Assembly (NCBI GenBank): GCA_905181835.1
Contig: CAJIZF010000001.1
Span: 372,001-436,000, forward strand
Reading direction: 5' to 3'
DNA: 64,000 nucleotides
DNA from: an uncultured Flavobacteriaceae bacterium
GTDB lineage: Bacteria > Bacteroidota > Bacteroidia > Flavobacteriales > Flavobacteriaceae
Below, piece after piece: positions 18,530 through 28,065 of this stretch; position 1 is the stretch's first letter; the number at the start of each line of letters is the position of its first letter. Made by a program: the position numbers and the translations under genes. The notes under the pieces are model-generated. The model did not search any database. It was not told where the DNA came from and saw nothing but the letters and a program-made list of their open reading frames with translations.

Positions 18530-19322
18530 AATTGATGAATATTATAAATAAATATATAAATGGACTTGCAAATATAATACTATCAAGTCTGTCATAAACT
18601 CCTCCGTGACCTGGCATTATTCTTCCACTATCTTTTACTCCAGCAAGTCGTTTAAATTTTGATTGTATTAAATCGCCGGTAGTTCCTAAAACGGATACTA
18701 ATAGCGCCAAAAGTAACCAAAAGGCGGGACTATAGAGTAGCGTTGTATTAAAAATAATAACTCCACCTATAAGCGCAGCCAAAAGACCACCAATAAAACC
18801 TTCAATTGTTTTCTTGGGAGAAATTTTTTCTTTTAATTTTATTTTTCCAAATTTTTTTCCAATGAGATACGCAAACGTGTCATTGGTCCACGTTAAAATA
18901 AAAATACCAAGCACTAATTTGGGTTGAAAGGTGGAACCTATATAAGGTATCAACGTTAGGAAAATAAAGCCACTGATGATATAAAAAATAACACACAAGT
19001 AACGTTTTGATTTAAAAAATGTGATTTTATCTAGGAGCATGACATCTCTAAACAAAAAAACATTCATTAAAATAGAAAAGAATAGCAAACTATATAATAA
19101 GGAATAATCAATGCTATGGAAGGCTATAAAATAAAAAGGGATAATCACCAAAATGTAGGGGACTACTCCCTTTAAGCTTATAAGTTTTAAAAACTCATGC
19201 AGGGTAACTATAGTGAGACAGAAAATTAAAACAAGGTACCATTCACTTGATGTGAAAAGTGAAGATAATACTAATGATACATAAAGAACTCCCGATAACA
19301 ACCGAATAATTACTTCTTTCAT
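18519..19322 (-). CDS. cdsA: Phosphatidate cytidylyltransferase CdsA
   Basis: It converts phosphatidic acid to CDP-diacylglycerol in the inner membrane. The 267-residue protein has about eight TM helices and the family signature SKFKRLAGVKDSGRIMPGHG followed by YDRLDS at the C-terminus. It heads the operon whose next gene, psd, lies on the same phospholipid pathway. Confidence 0.96.
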   Translation of the reverse strand: MKEVIIRLLSGVLYVSLVLSSLFTSSEWYLVLIFCLTIVTLHEFLKLISLKGVVPYILVIIPFYFIAFHSIDYSLLYSLLFFSILMNVFLFRDVMLLDKITFFKSKRYLCVIFYIISGFIFLTLIPYIGSTFQPKLVLGIFILTWTNDTFAYLIGKKFGKIKLKEKISPKKTIEGFIGGLLAALIGGVIIFNTTLLYSPAFWLLLALLVSVLGTTGDLIQSKFKRLAGVKDSGRIMPGHGGVYDRLDSIIFASPFIYLFIIFINYVS

Positions 19323-19325
19323 AAA

Positions 19326-19928
19326 TTACAAGTCTTCCAGTAAAAGTAAATATAAGTTTTTTGTACTACTTCCATAACTCATGAAATCTTTTTCTTTTTT
19401 TGATTCGAAATCTTGTATGGTGGTAATATTACTTGGGATAAGATTTTTACTTTGATTTTTTATTTTCCTCATACCTTCACTTATGGTATCAGTTAATTGG
19501 CTAGTTGTTGAAAACACAATAAATTTTGAGGGTAACTCACTTAGTTTTTTTTCTTTAATTTGATTGGATGAAAAAAGAATCGAACCATTTTTTGCAATTA
19601 AAGATTCACAAGTGGTAAGAAAAAAAGAATTGTTTTTAGGTTCCTTAAAATTGAACTTAGTAGAGTTAAACTTTGAGCCTAATCGTTGATTGATACAGTA
19701 AACGTCTTTTTCTGATATTTGATTTTCCTCCAAAATATTTTGGAATGCCTCAAAGATCTCATCCATGGTTAGGCAATAAAGAAATTTCCCTCCATTTTCA
19801 TTGAACATGTACGTAAATTTTTCGTCAATTGGAGCGTCATCGCTGGGGACGTAGCTGCTTTTATCAGAAGAGTTTTCAGAAACCTCTGTCTTTTCTTTTT
19901 TACCAAAAAGTTTTTTAAACAGATTCAT
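19326..19928 (-). CDS. LUD-domain protein (LutC/YkgG-like)
   Basis: The 200-residue protein has a charged, low-complexity N-terminus (residues 1-40) followed by a LUD domain: TTCESLIAKNGSILFSS, then FIVFSTTSQL, and a hydrophobic end. LutC members act in lactate use, but here no lutA or lutB is near. Its place between ftsH and cdsA is usual in the family, and its role there is unknown. Confidence 0.82.
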   Translation of the reverse strand: MNLFKKLFGKKEKTEVSENSSDKSSYVPSDDAPIDEKFTYMFNENGGKFLYCLTMDEIFEAFQNILEENQISEKDVYCINQRLGSKFNSTKFNFKEPKNNSFFLTTCESLIAKNGSILFSSNQIKEKKLSELPSKFIVFSTTSQLTDTISEGMRKIKNQSKNLIPSNITTIQDFESKKEKDFMSYGSSTKNLYLLLLEDL

Positions 19929-20087
19929 TTTTTTTCAGTGGGTGCTTTGTAGTGTTTCTCAAGATTCAAATATATAAAATCTATATTGAACTTAGGAGTA
20001 CAAACTGCCATTTTTAATGAACTAAAAAAAACCTATCAGGAAAGATTTTACGACTTCATTTTACAGATAACAAAAAACAGATGAGAT

Positions 20088-22085
20088 TTATTCAACAGTG
20101 TCTTCTTGCTCAACAGTTGGAGATTTTTTCTCTTCCACTTTTTTTTCAGCTATTAAAGCCTCACTTTTTGATTTATCGAAAGGTCTATCTCCAAATATTT
20201 TTTGAAGATTATCTTTAAAAATGACTTCTTTATCTAAAAGTACTTTAGCGAGTTCTGTTAATTTATCCTTGTGTTCAATTAAAAGGTGAATAGCTCTCTG
20301 GTATTGCTCTTCAATAATTTTTGAAATTTCCTCATCGATCAGTTCTGCTGTTTTTTCGCTGTATGGCTTAGTAAAACCATATTCATTTTGCCCAGAGGAA
20401 TCGTAATAAGTCAAATTACCTACTTTTTCATTTAAACCATATACGGTAACCATAGCTCTTGCTTGCTTGGTCACTTTCTCCAAGTCATTTAAAGCACCCG
20501 TTGAGATCTCGTTAAAAATTACATGTTCAGCGGCTCTACCTCCTAATGTAGCACACATTTCGTCTAACATTTGATCCGGTTTAACTAATTGACGCTCTTC
20601 TGGTAAATACCAGGCAGCACCAAGAGATTTTCCTCTCGGTACAATAGTAACTTTTACTAAGGGTGCTGCATGTTCGAGCATCCAACTTACAGTAGCGTGT
20701 CCTGCCTCATGATAAGCAATAGCTTCTTTTTCTTTTGGAGTAATTATTTTATTTTTCTTTTCAAGACCTCCAACAATTCTGTCGACAGCGTCTAAAAAGT
20801 CCTGTTTTTCTACAGTTTCTTTATCTTTTCTAGCGGCAATTAAGGCTGCTTCATTACAAACATTTGCGATGTCTGCCCCAGAAAATCCGGGTGTTTGTTT
20901 TGATAGAAAATCAGTATCTAATTTTTGATCTACTTTTAAAGGTCTTAAATGAACTTCAAAAATCTCTTTACGCTCTCTAACATCTGGAAGGTCTATGTAG
21001 ATCTGTCTATCAAATCTACCTGCTCTCATCAAGGCTTTGTCTAAAACATCTGCTCTATTAGTAGCTGCCAATACAATCACGTTTGAATCTGAACCAAAAC
21101 CGTCCATTTCAGTCAATAATTGATTCAGCGTATTTTCTCTTTCATCATTAGATCCTGACATATTATTTTTACCTCTTGCACGACCAATAGCATCAATCTC
21201 ATCAATAAAAATAATCGAAGGAGATTTCTCCTTAGCTTGTTTAAATAAGTCTCGAACTCTAGAAGCACCGACCCCTACAAACATTTCAACAAAATCAGAA
21301 CCAGACAACGAAAAGAAAGGTACATTAGCTTCTCCTGCAACTGCCTTAGCGAGTAAGGTTTTACCAGTTCCTGGAAGTCCAACTAAAAGCGCTCCTTTTG
21401 GAATTTTTCCACCTAGGGCGGTATATTTTTCTGGTTTTTTAAGGAAATCTACAATCTCTTGTACTTCTTCTTTGGCTCCTTCTAAACCTGCAACATCCTT
21501 AAAACTTGTTTTTACATCTGTTTTTTGATCGAATAGCTTTGCTTTGGATTTGCCTATGTTAAATAGCTGTCCACCAGCACCTCCTCCGTTTCCCCCAGAC
21601 ATTCTTCGCATGATAAATATCCAAATTCCAATGATCACCACAAAAGGTAATAAGGAGATTAAAATTTCACTCATTACGTTATTGTCTGTTTCGTATACCA
21701 CAGTGGTGGCTAAGTCATTGTTTGATTTTATGAGATTCAGACTGTTCTCAAAGTTTTGTAAATCTCCAAATTCAAACTGGTAGGAAGCTTCCTTTCCATT
21801 TGATAAAAATCCAGAACCTTTATTTTTATTACGATGTATTTCTTTGGTTTTAGCTTCTGAGTTAAGGTATACTTTAGCTATTTTACGATTGACGATTTCA
21901 ACTTTCTCAACGTCACCATCTCTCAAAAAAGTTTCAAACTCTCCTTGCGTTGTTTTATTTAGTTGTGACCAACTTCCACCACCAAAAAGATTTAAGCCTA
22001 TAAAAACAACAATGATAGCGGCATAAATCCAATAGCTATTAAACTTTGGTTTTTTTAAATCTGGTTTTTTACTATTTTTTGCCAT
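20088..22085 (-). CDS. ftsH: ATP-dependent zinc metalloprotease FtsH
   Basis: This membrane AAA+ protease handles quality control and LpxC-type turnover. Two TM helices flank a periplasmic domain (residues ~18-155). The AAA module has Walker A GLPGTGKT (Leu replaces the usual second Pro), Walker [12 protein letters not shown] and the SRH arginines. The protease has HEAGH with a distal Asp. It overlaps rsfS by one base. Confidence 0.97.
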   Translation of the reverse strand: MAKNSKKPDLKKPKFNSYWIYAAIIVVFIGLNLFGGGSWSQLNKTTQGEFETFLRDGDVEKVEIVNRKIAKVYLNSEAKTKEIHRNKNKGSGFLSNGKEASYQFEFGDLQNFENSLNLIKSNNDLATTVVYETDNNVMSEILISLLPFVVIIGIWIFIMRRMSGGNGGGAGGQLFNIGKSKAKLFDQKTDVKTSFKDVAGLEGAKEEVQEIVDFLKKPEKYTALGGKIPKGALLVGLPGTGKTLLAKAVAGEANVPFFSLSGSDFVEMFVGVGASRVRDLFKQAKEKSPSIIFIDEIDAIGRARGKNNMSGSNDERENTLNQLLTEMDGFGSDSNVIVLAATNRADVLDKALMRAGRFDRQIYIDLPDVRERKEIFEVHLRPLKVDQKLDTDFLSKQTPGFSGADIANVCNEAALIAARKDKETVEKQDFLDAVDRIVGGLEKKNKIITPKEKEAIAYHEAGHATVSWMLEHAAPLVKVTIVPRGKSLGAAWYLPEERQLVKPDQMLDEMCATLGGRAAEHVIFNEISTGALNDLEKVTKQARAMVTVYGLNEKVGNLTYYDSSGQNEYGFTKPYSEKTAELIDEEISKIIEEQYQRAIHLLIEHKDKLTELAKVLLDKEVIFKDNLQKIFGDRPFDKSKSEALIAEKKVEEKKSPTVEQEDTVE

Positions 22086-22468
22086 TAGGCTTCTTCTTTT
22101 TTAATTGATGTTTCTATTTTTAAAGACCTTGCATCTCCCCATAATCCTTCAATATTGTAGAATTCTCTTATTTGTTTTTGGAACACATGAACCACAACGT
22201 GGACATAATCTAGCAAGACCCATTCGGCATTGTTACTACCTTCTACATGCCATGGTTTTTCTTGCAGTGCCTTACTAACCAATTTTTGTACTGAATTTAC
22301 AATGGCATTTACTTGCGTATTGGAAGTACCATTACAAATAACAAAATAGTCACATACCGTATTTTCTATTTCTCTAAGATCTAATATTTCAATATCTTGA
22401 CCTTTAATTTCTTCAATTCCCCTGACGATCTCTGTGATAAGTTGGTCGGTCCCTTTGTTCTTCTTCAA
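22085..22468 (-). CDS. rsfS: Ribosomal silencing factor RsfS
   Basis: It binds ribosomal protein uL14 and blocks joining of subunits in starvation. The 127-residue protein holds the DUF143 core: VCDYFVICNGTSNTQV and EGSNNAEWVLLDYVHVVVHVF. It is translationally coupled to ftsH (one-base overlap) and divergent from birA. Confidence 0.96.
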   Translation of the reverse strand: MKKNKGTDQLITEIVRGIEEIKGQDIEILDLREIENTVCDYFVICNGTSNTQVNAIVNSVQKLVSKALQEKPWHVEGSNNAEWVLLDYVHVVVHVFQKQIREFYNIEGLWGDARSLKIETSIKKEEA

Positions 22469-22535
22469 TATTATTTTATTTATCTTTTTTTATAAGGTTG
22501 CAAAGTTATTATTTTTTTGTTTATTGGAACGTTAT

Positions 22536-22547
22536 TGTAACGTTACA
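22536..22547. promoter_or_regulatory. Perfect 12-bp palindrome TGTAACGTTACA
   Basis: It sits in the 101-bp gap between divergent rsfS and birA, and a half-site-like AACGTTA lies just before it. TGTAACG and CGTTACATTAA recur as a split inverted repeat at 51730-51775. It could be an operator, but no regulator can be named. Confidence 0.4.
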
Positions 22548-22569
22548 TTAACACAATTTTATTTACGTC

Positions 22570-23301
22570 TTGAATATAATCAAACTTAATGCCATTGACT
22601 CCACAAACTCTTACTTAGTTAAATTAAGTAAGACAGCTGTATTGGACGACTATACCGTTGTTCTAACAAACCATCAAAGAAAGGGGAGAGGTCAACAAGG
22701 TGCTGTTTGGCAATCTGCAGCCAATAAAAGTCTTTCATTCAGTGTGTTTAAAGCCTTTGACAGCCTTTCAATAACTAAGGTTTCTAGTCTAGCTTTCGCA
22801 GTTTCGTTGGGACTCGTAAAAGCATTAGAAAAATATCAAATCCCAGATATTTCCATAAAATGGCCAAACGACATAATGTCACAGTCCAAAAAAATGGCAG
22901 GAATCTTAATCGAAAATAAAATAAAACAAGGTCAAATTGTTTCCAGTGTCATTGGTATAGGATTGAATGTGAATCAAGAAACGTTTAATCAACTTCCTCA
23001 GGCAACTTCTATGTATTTGTCGGCCCATAAAAAATTTGATTTAGACCTTGTTTTTGAATGCTTACTAGAACAATTAGTGATTCAATTAAATAAAATTGAA
23101 GCGCTTGCTATGCTAAGCCTAAAAAAAGAATACGAATCGTTCCTTTTTAGAAAAGGGATGATTTCAGTTTTTGAGGATCCTTCAGGAAAACGGTTTAACG
23201 GGATTATTCAAGGGGTGAGTGATCAAGGTGAACTTGTAATCGAAAATGAAACAAATTCGATCAAAACTTTTCAGCCTAAAGCACTAAAATTACTTTTTTA
23301 G
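22570..23301 (+). CDS. birA: Biotin-[acetyl-CoA-carboxylase] ligase
   Basis: It attaches biotin to the carboxylase carrier protein. The 243-residue form lacks the N-terminal DNA-binding domain, so it is not a BirA-type repressor. Motifs are STNSYL, KGRGQQGAVWQS (biotinyl-AMP loop) and IKWPNDIM with MAGILIENK. A TTG start at 22570 is used, because residues from there match the family start and no ATG fits. Confidence 0.93.
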   Translation: MNIIKLNAIDSTNSYLVKLSKTAVLDDYTVVLTNHQRKGRGQQGAVWQSAANKSLSFSVFKAFDSLSITKVSSLAFAVSLGLVKALEKYQIPDISIKWPNDIMSQSKKMAGILIENKIKQGQIVSSVIGIGLNVNQETFNQLPQATSMYLSAHKKFDLDLVFECLLEQLVIQLNKIEALAMLSLKKEYESFLFRKGMISVFEDPSGKRFNGIIQGVSDQGELVIENETNSIKTFQPKALKLLF

Positions 23302-23690
23302 AGTCCTTCTAGATTTGAAGAAAGCGTATCTATAAATTTTGTAATAGGGCCTTTAATCATCATCGCCATCATAGGATTAAAATCTCCTTCAAATTCCAAT
23401 TCAACACTCGCTGATTGATCGTTTAAAGCGCTGATATTTCCAATAAGTGTAAAGGGAAGTTTATCGCTGATAGCTCCCAATATCACTTTATTTGGTGAAA
23501 GAACTTCTTTTACCTCCAGTGCAATTTCTGGCATTCCTTTCAATGCAAAAATAAACGCATTTTCTCGAATTAATTCAAACTTACTTATGTTTTCGGGCAT
23601 CAATTTCTCGAAATTTTTCACCTCACATAAAAAATCACAAAGTTCTTTTGCTGATTTTTGAACGGTTACTTTTTTACTTGTTAAATTCAT
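23298..23690 (-). CDS. SRPBCC-fold (START-like) protein
   Basis: The 130-residue protein has the layout of polyketide-cyclase/START-like ligand pockets: VTVQKSAKELCDFLCEVKNFEKLMP at the start, and a C-terminal helix with GPITKFIDTLSSNLE. Ligand and function are unknown. It lies 39 bp downstream of pyrE, a pairing seen in other flavobacteria. Confidence 0.75.
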   Translation of the reverse strand: MNLTSKKVTVQKSAKELCDFLCEVKNFEKLMPENISKFELIRENAFIFALKGMPEIALEVKEVLSPNKVILGAISDKLPFTLIGNISALNDQSASVELEFEGDFNPMMAMMIKGPITKFIDTLSSNLEGL

Positions 23691-23729
23691 GTTTATTTTT
23701 TTAGATTATAGATTCAAAAACAATACCAA

Positions 23730-24371
23730 TTATTGGCCCCAAGTATCGGGGTTCATACGCCAGGCAGCTAAAACTTCTGCCTCTGATGCGGTGATGTAGT
23801 TTGACTTTTCCGCCAATTGCAAAAGGTTTTTATAATCACTAAGCGTGTGCAAGCTTACTGCTGCGTTTTTAAAATTATTCTCAGCAATTTCAAATCCGTA
23901 GGTAAAAATTGCCAACATTCCTTTCACTTTAATTCCTGTTTCTTTCAAAGTGTCTACTGCCAGCAAACTACTTTTGCCAGTACTAATAAGATCTTCAATA
24001 ACAATGGCACTTTGCCCTTTTTCAATATGTCCTTCTATTTTATTTTGTCTCCCGTGTTTTTTTGCCTCGGGTCTCACATAACAAAAGGGAAGGTTTAGCA
24101 CATCTGCTACCAGGGCTCCAATTCCAATCGCTCCAGTTGCTACTCCAACAATCACATCGGGCTTTCCGTATATCGTTTCAATTTGCTTTGCTAAATTCTC
24201 TCTCAAAAAATTTCTGATGATTGGATAGGACAGGGTTATTCTATTATCACAATAAATCGGAGATTTCCATCCAGAGGCCCAAGTAAAAGGTTTTTGTGGT
24301 TGTAATTTTATTGCATTAATTTGCAAAAGTAATTCGGCTGTTTTTTGAGCAGTCTCTTTGTTTAAAATCAT
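23730..24371 (-). CDS. pyrE: Orotate phosphoribosyltransferase
   Basis: It makes OMP in pyrimidine synthesis. The start is put at the ATG at 24371 (MILNKETAQKTAELLL), which matches the family; a longer frame adds 40 unrelated residues that lie inside the divergent Nudix gene. Motifs are FTWASGWKSPIYCDNR, GVATGAIGIGALVA, and the PRPP loop AIVIEDLISTGKS. Confidence 0.95.
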   Translation of the reverse strand: MILNKETAQKTAELLLQINAIKLQPQKPFTWASGWKSPIYCDNRITLSYPIIRNFLRENLAKQIETIYGKPDVIVGVATGAIGIGALVADVLNLPFCYVRPEAKKHGRQNKIEGHIEKGQSAIVIEDLISTGKSSLLAVDTLKETGIKVKGMLAIFTYGFEIAENNFKNAAVSLHTLSDYKNLLQLAEKSNYITASEAEVLAAWRMNPDTWGQ

Positions 24372-24378
24372 AGTGCAA

Positions 24379-25002
24379 ATGTATAAAGTTTTTGTTAAAG
24401 ACATCCCTATAATCCTATCTACTAAAAAAAAGATTGGACGACAATACACTTCGCTTCCTTTAAAGATTGTAAACTTTAAAAAGTTAATCAAACAAATTTT
24501 AAAAGGAGACTTGGACTATATCAACTTGTATCATAAAAACGAGGAGAAATTAGAAAAATTTTTAAAGAAAAAATTACCGGTCGTAAAAGCAGCTGGAGGT
24601 TTGGTTTATAATCATAAAAAAGAAATTTTATTTATTTATCGAAATTCTAAATGGGATTTACCAAAAGGAGGTATCGAAAAAGGAGAAACCAAGGAAGAAG
24701 CTGCGATTCGTGAAGTTCAGGAAGAAACGGGCGTTCAAAATTTGGAAATCAGAGATTTTATAACCAAAACCTACCATGTATTCAAGCGAAACGGAGAATT
24801 TAAGTTAAAAATCACCTATTGGTATGAAATGTACAGCGATTATGTTGGTGCTTTAAGCCCTCAGGCCGATGAAGGTATTAAAAAGGCCAAATGGAAAAAT
24901 TTTGAAAAATCTCAAAAAGCATTGCGAGACAGCTACGAGAACATCAAGTTGCTATTCCCCAAAGAATACCTAACGACCCATCCAAAAGACCGGATTTTAT
25001 AA
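24379..25002 (+). CDS. Nudix hydrolase
   Basis: The start is set at the ATG at 24379 (MYKVFVKDIP). The C-terminal ~140 residues hold a Nudix domain with a complete box, GGIEKGETKEEAAIREV then QEETGV, so divalent-metal pyrophosphohydrolase activity is expected. The N-terminal ~75 residues are a lysine-rich helical extension. Its ATG lies 7 bp from the divergent pyrE ATG, so each promoter must lie within the other gene. Confidence 0.9.
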   Translation: MYKVFVKDIPIILSTKKKIGRQYTSLPLKIVNFKKLIKQILKGDLDYINLYHKNEEKLEKFLKKKLPVVKAAGGLVYNHKKEILFIYRNSKWDLPKGGIEKGETKEEAAIREVQEETGVQNLEIRDFITKTYHVFKRNGEFKLKITYWYEMYSDYVGALSPQADEGIKKAKWKNFEKSQKALRDSYENIKLLFPKEYLTTHPKDRIL

Positions 25003-25021
25003 TTTCCCCTAGTAGCCTATC

Positions 25022-26776
25022 TTAATCACCTATTTTTACTATAGGATATCTCAAATGTGCTTTCTCATAATGATCCGATTGTTTATGAATCCAATCCAAT
25101 TGTTCGTACGCGTTTTTCGCAAAAAGTGGATCTTTAGTTTTTTTACGTTCAAATTCTTTTTGGAGTGCAGCATCGTTTTCCAGGAGTTCAAAAGCTTTGT
25201 CTTCCCATACATAGGGTGAAAAACCTTCTTTTTGTTGTAAAATGGTGTCAAAAAAATTCCAATTAAAAAAAGAATCAGTTGCGCTGGGTTCTAAAGTTTC
25301 TAGCAGATATCGAACCCCCTCTTGTTGGGTCGTAATTCTGTAGTCTCCAGCACTAACCTGGATTCGCTCTATCTTGGAGCTCACTTGGGTATTGTAATGC
25401 AGGTAATGCCCTTCATAAGGGTTTTGGACTGTTTCAAAGTTTTCAATTTTATAAACAGTTGCCTCGATCATCGTATCTTTTTTTATTGGTACCATTTCAA
25501 TTTGGTTGAGCTTTAAAAGTTCTACGATTCGCCACCAACTTTTAGGAACGATATAACTTTCAGGGATCCTAATTTTTTTATCGGGCAGGTAATAATTTTG
25601 GTACGCTATTTTTTTAGTAAAGGGGAGGTTTCTGTCGTATTTTAATCGATTGGAATGCGTCACCTTACTTGAAACTAGGGTACCGGTATAGCCTTTAAAG
25701 TTGAGCGTTGTTGTTTTTGAGCTATCTATTTTCCAAGAAATGGGATACGCGCCTCCCACGGGATACCTGCTTTTGGAATAACGACTCAATTTTTTGATTT
25801 GCTCTGCTTCTTTTTCGGCGATTGCAATAAAGGTTTTCATTAACTCATAGGTGCCTTCCACTCTTTTTTTATAGGGTTTTAGCATGTGTGTTTCGACCAT
25901 CATTCCTAGAGTATTAAATAAGGTGGTATAACCCGTTGAATATCGCGGTGAATCAAAAAACTGCTTAAATCCCTGATCTGGAGTACTATTAAAAACGTTG
26001 ACGTAGGGAGTGATGTCCCAATTTTTTTGTGCGAGCGAATCTTCCAATGCAGGCATAAAGGTCTGGTGTAAATAATTTCCTAAAGCGCCCCCTAATTTGT
26101 TGTGTTGGGTAAATAAATGAGTTAAGGTATATTGGTAGTCGGCTCCATTACTTACGTGATTGTCTATAAATAATGCGGGACGAAGCGTTCTAAATATCTT
26201 GGTAAATGCTTGGGCGTTTTTAGAATCTACTTTTATAAAATCTCTATTTAAATCATAATTTCGAGCATTGCCTCTAAAACCGTAGGCTTTAGGTCCATTT
26301 TGATTGGTTCTTGTGCTAGAATTTCTATTTAAAGCACCTCCAATATTATAAACAGGAATCACTGCGATGATTGTTTGTTGTGGCGTTTTAATTTTTTCTT
26401 GCGCCAAATCTCTTAATAGCATCATGGAAGCGTCTATTCCATCACTTTCTCCGGGGTGAATTCCGTTATTAATCAACAAAACATTTTGTTTTTTGGCTGT
26501 CGAAAATTCAGATTCGAAAGATCTATTTGGATTAAAAGTAACCAAATGTAGGGGCTTGCCACTATCAGTATCTTCCATTTCGTAGATGGCAATGGTCGAG
26601 TAGTCGGCAGCTAGTTGCTTGTAAAAATCGATAATTTCAGGATAGGTGGCTGTTTCTAGTCCCGCTGTTTTTTCAAATACCGTCGTAAAATCTTTGGTCG
26701 CTAAGTTTCTGTCCTTATTACAAGCAACTAGGCTACATAAAAAGAAGAGACAACTTCCTATCTTTAAAAAATTCAT
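25022..26776 (-). CDS. M14-family zinc carboxypeptidase-like lipoprotein
   Basis: The 584-residue protein has a lipoprotein signal ending VAC (Cys ~19). The carboxypeptidase domain follows with the zinc motif HPGES (H-x2-E), the substrate-binding NRD segment (NYDLNRDF) and a third zinc ligand in IDNHVSN. The C-terminal ~250 residues resemble the non-catalytic extension of bacteroidetal M14 proteins. It probably trims peptides in the periplasm or at the surface. Confidence 0.88.
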   Translation of the reverse strand: MNFLKIGSCLFFLCSLVACNKDRNLATKDFTTVFEKTAGLETATYPEIIDFYKQLAADYSTIAIYEMEDTDSGKPLHLVTFNPNRSFESEFSTAKKQNVLLINNGIHPGESDGIDASMMLLRDLAQEKIKTPQQTIIAVIPVYNIGGALNRNSSTRTNQNGPKAYGFRGNARNYDLNRDFIKVDSKNAQAFTKIFRTLRPALFIDNHVSNGADYQYTLTHLFTQHNKLGGALGNYLHQTFMPALEDSLAQKNWDITPYVNVFNSTPDQGFKQFFDSPRYSTGYTTLFNTLGMMVETHMLKPYKKRVEGTYELMKTFIAIAEKEAEQIKKLSRYSKSRYPVGGAYPISWKIDSSKTTTLNFKGYTGTLVSSKVTHSNRLKYDRNLPFTKKIAYQNYYLPDKKIRIPESYIVPKSWWRIVELLKLNQIEMVPIKKDTMIEATVYKIENFETVQNPYEGHYLHYNTQVSSKIERIQVSAGDYRITTQQEGVRYLLETLEPSATDSFFNWNFFDTILQQKEGFSPYVWEDKAFELLENDAALQKEFERKKTKDPLFAKNAYEQLDWIHKQSDHYEKAHLRYPIVKIGD

Positions 26777-26867
26777 ATTATTTATTTTTTCTCAATATAA
26801 TTATAAATAATTATAAAAATTGAATACCAAATAGGCTTTCTATTTTTTAAATCTATAAATTTACATT

Positions 26868-27281
26868 ATGAAAAAGATTTTAATTATTGCTTTAGGGATA
26901 GGAATCACTTTTTTTAGTTCTTGTAAAGAATCCCCCACACAAATAACCGACATTAAAGGTGATATTGAGCTTATTTCCCCTCAACAAGTCTACGATGCTA
27001 TTTATAAGGATCGTTCGATTCAGCTTGTCGATGTTCGAACTCCAGAGGAATATAAGGGCAATCATCTTAAAGGAGCACAAAATATTTGTGTTACCAGTGA
27101 TGATTTTAAGGAAAAAGTAAAAATATTGGACAAAAACAAACCTGTATATGTGTATTGTTATAAAGGAGGTCGAAGCGCACAAGCTGCTCTTGAGTTAAAA
27201 GAACTAGGATTTACTAAAATTTATGATATGGATGGTGGTATTTTACTTTGGGAAGAAAATAAATTAGAGTTAAGCAACTAA
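26868..27281 (+). CDS. Rhodanese-like lipoprotein
   Basis: The 137-residue protein has a lipoprotein signal (FFSSC). One rhodanese domain follows: LVDVRTPEEYKGNHLKGAQNI and the active loop CYKGGRS, with a free catalytic Cys. A sulfur carrier or sulfurtransferase role in the periplasm is likely. An AT-rich stretch with TATAAATTTAC precedes the ATG. Confidence 0.9.
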   Translation: MKKILIIALGIGITFFSSCKESPTQITDIKGDIELISPQQVYDAIYKDRSIQLVDVRTPEEYKGNHLKGAQNICVTSDDFKEKVKILDKNKPVYVYCYKGGRSAQAALELKELGFTKIYDMDGGILLWEENKLELSN

Positions 27282-27399
27282 AATAGTTATTACAATTTAA
27301 AAAACTAATAAACTTTAGTTAAACGTATTTAAAAGACATTAAAATGTATTTAAACTATATTAATTTTTTAAATTTCTTGTTTAATTAAATTAAGTTAGT

Positions 27400-27489
27400 T
27401 AATTTTGCAGTCTAATATTTTGGGGATAGAGTATTAGAAATTAAACAGCATCGCTGTTAAAAGCATCACTTAAAAGTGATGCTTTTTTA
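27400..27489 (+). ncRNA. Candidate small RNA with own promoter and terminator
   Basis: TTG at 27377-27379 and TAATTTTG at 27400-27407 (20-bp spacing) form a promoter. The predicted start is near 27411. The ~79-nt transcript would fold into three hairpins: TCTAATA/TATTAGA (27411-27438) with loop TTTTGGGGATAGAG, AACAGC/GCTGTT (27444-27458), and a terminator AGCATCACT/AGTGATGCT followed by six T (27463-27488). No open frame of note lies within. It resembles the size class of the Rfam Flavo-1 RNA, but I cannot confirm that match. Confidence 0.6.
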
Positions 27490-27748
27490 GTTTATACATC
27501 GAACATTAAATACCTTTCGTCTATAGTTATTTTTATTTTAAGTAGGTTTTTTTCTATTTTAAAATGTTATAGAATAATTCATGATTAAATAAAAATACGA
27601 TCCTACTATCATAATAAAGTGCTAACTATTAGGTATATAGATAAAAAATATTGATTTTTTATTGCTACATCATAAAAACCAGAGATTCAAATTACAACCT
27701 TTCAACTATAGTTAAATGCAAATAAACGTAAGAAAATGTCATTTTATC
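27490..27748. other. AT-rich intergenic stretch
   Basis: No open frame, repeat or RNA structure was recognised between the candidate small RNA and the polysaccharide-locus promoter. Confidence 0.5.
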
Positions 27749-27779
27749 TTGTTTAGTATATTTTAATAGTATATGTTTG
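27749..27779 (+). promoter_or_regulatory. Promoter of the polysaccharide locus
   Basis: TTG at 27749-27751 and TATGTTTG at 27772-27779 with 20-bp spacing fit the flavobacterial consensus. Transcription would start near 27785, leaving a leader of about 125 nt before the first small gene. No other promoter this good is seen before gmd. Confidence 0.55.
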
Positions 27780-27843
27780 CAGTCTCAAGTAATGATTTTA
27801 TAAAAAATTAATTACAATCAAAAATTAAAAAAAAGAAATAGTT

Positions 27844-27869
27844 GTGTGACCGACGGGACGGAGTCATGC
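27844..27869 (+). promoter_or_regulatory. GC-rich leader hairpin, possible UpxY target
   Basis: GTGTGAC pairs with GTCATGC (seven pairs, two G-U) around the loop CGACGGGACGGA. It stands out as a GC-rich island in a very AT-rich leader. UpxY and RfaH-type factors are recruited at leader elements of the operons they control, and this hairpin is the obvious candidate here. That assignment is inference. Confidence 0.45.
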
Positions 27870-27909
27870 AGATAACTCAAAAAAACATATTAATTTAAAA
27901 TTTTTAGCT

Positions 27910-28023
27910 ATGGAAAACACGAGACTCATTAACAGAAATTCAATGCGATTTATTAAAGTATCCCTTTATGTTATGTTAGGGATTTCCTTGCTGTTAAATA
28001 TTCGATTTGTATTAGTTGCCTAA
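27910..28023 (+). CDS. 37-residue membrane protein
   Basis: A short frame from an ATG encodes a basic N-terminus (NTRLINRNSMRFIK) then one TM helix (residues ~17-36). It is the first frame after the leader hairpin. I recognise no family. It could also act as a leader peptide. Confidence 0.45.
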   Translation: MENTRLINRNSMRFIKVSLYVMLGISLLLNIRFVLVA

Positions 28024-28065
28024 AACCTATTATTTAAATCGACGTTCCATCTTAATTTATATCCT

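Noticed and set aside
24372..24491. 40-residue N-terminal extension of pyrE
   Set aside because: It lies inside the divergent Nudix gene and has no similarity to orotate phosphoribosyltransferases.
27282..27909. tRNA or riboswitch in the 628-bp gap
   Set aside because: No cloverleaf, CCA end or recognisable riboswitch core was found; only the small-RNA unit and the leader hairpin stand out.
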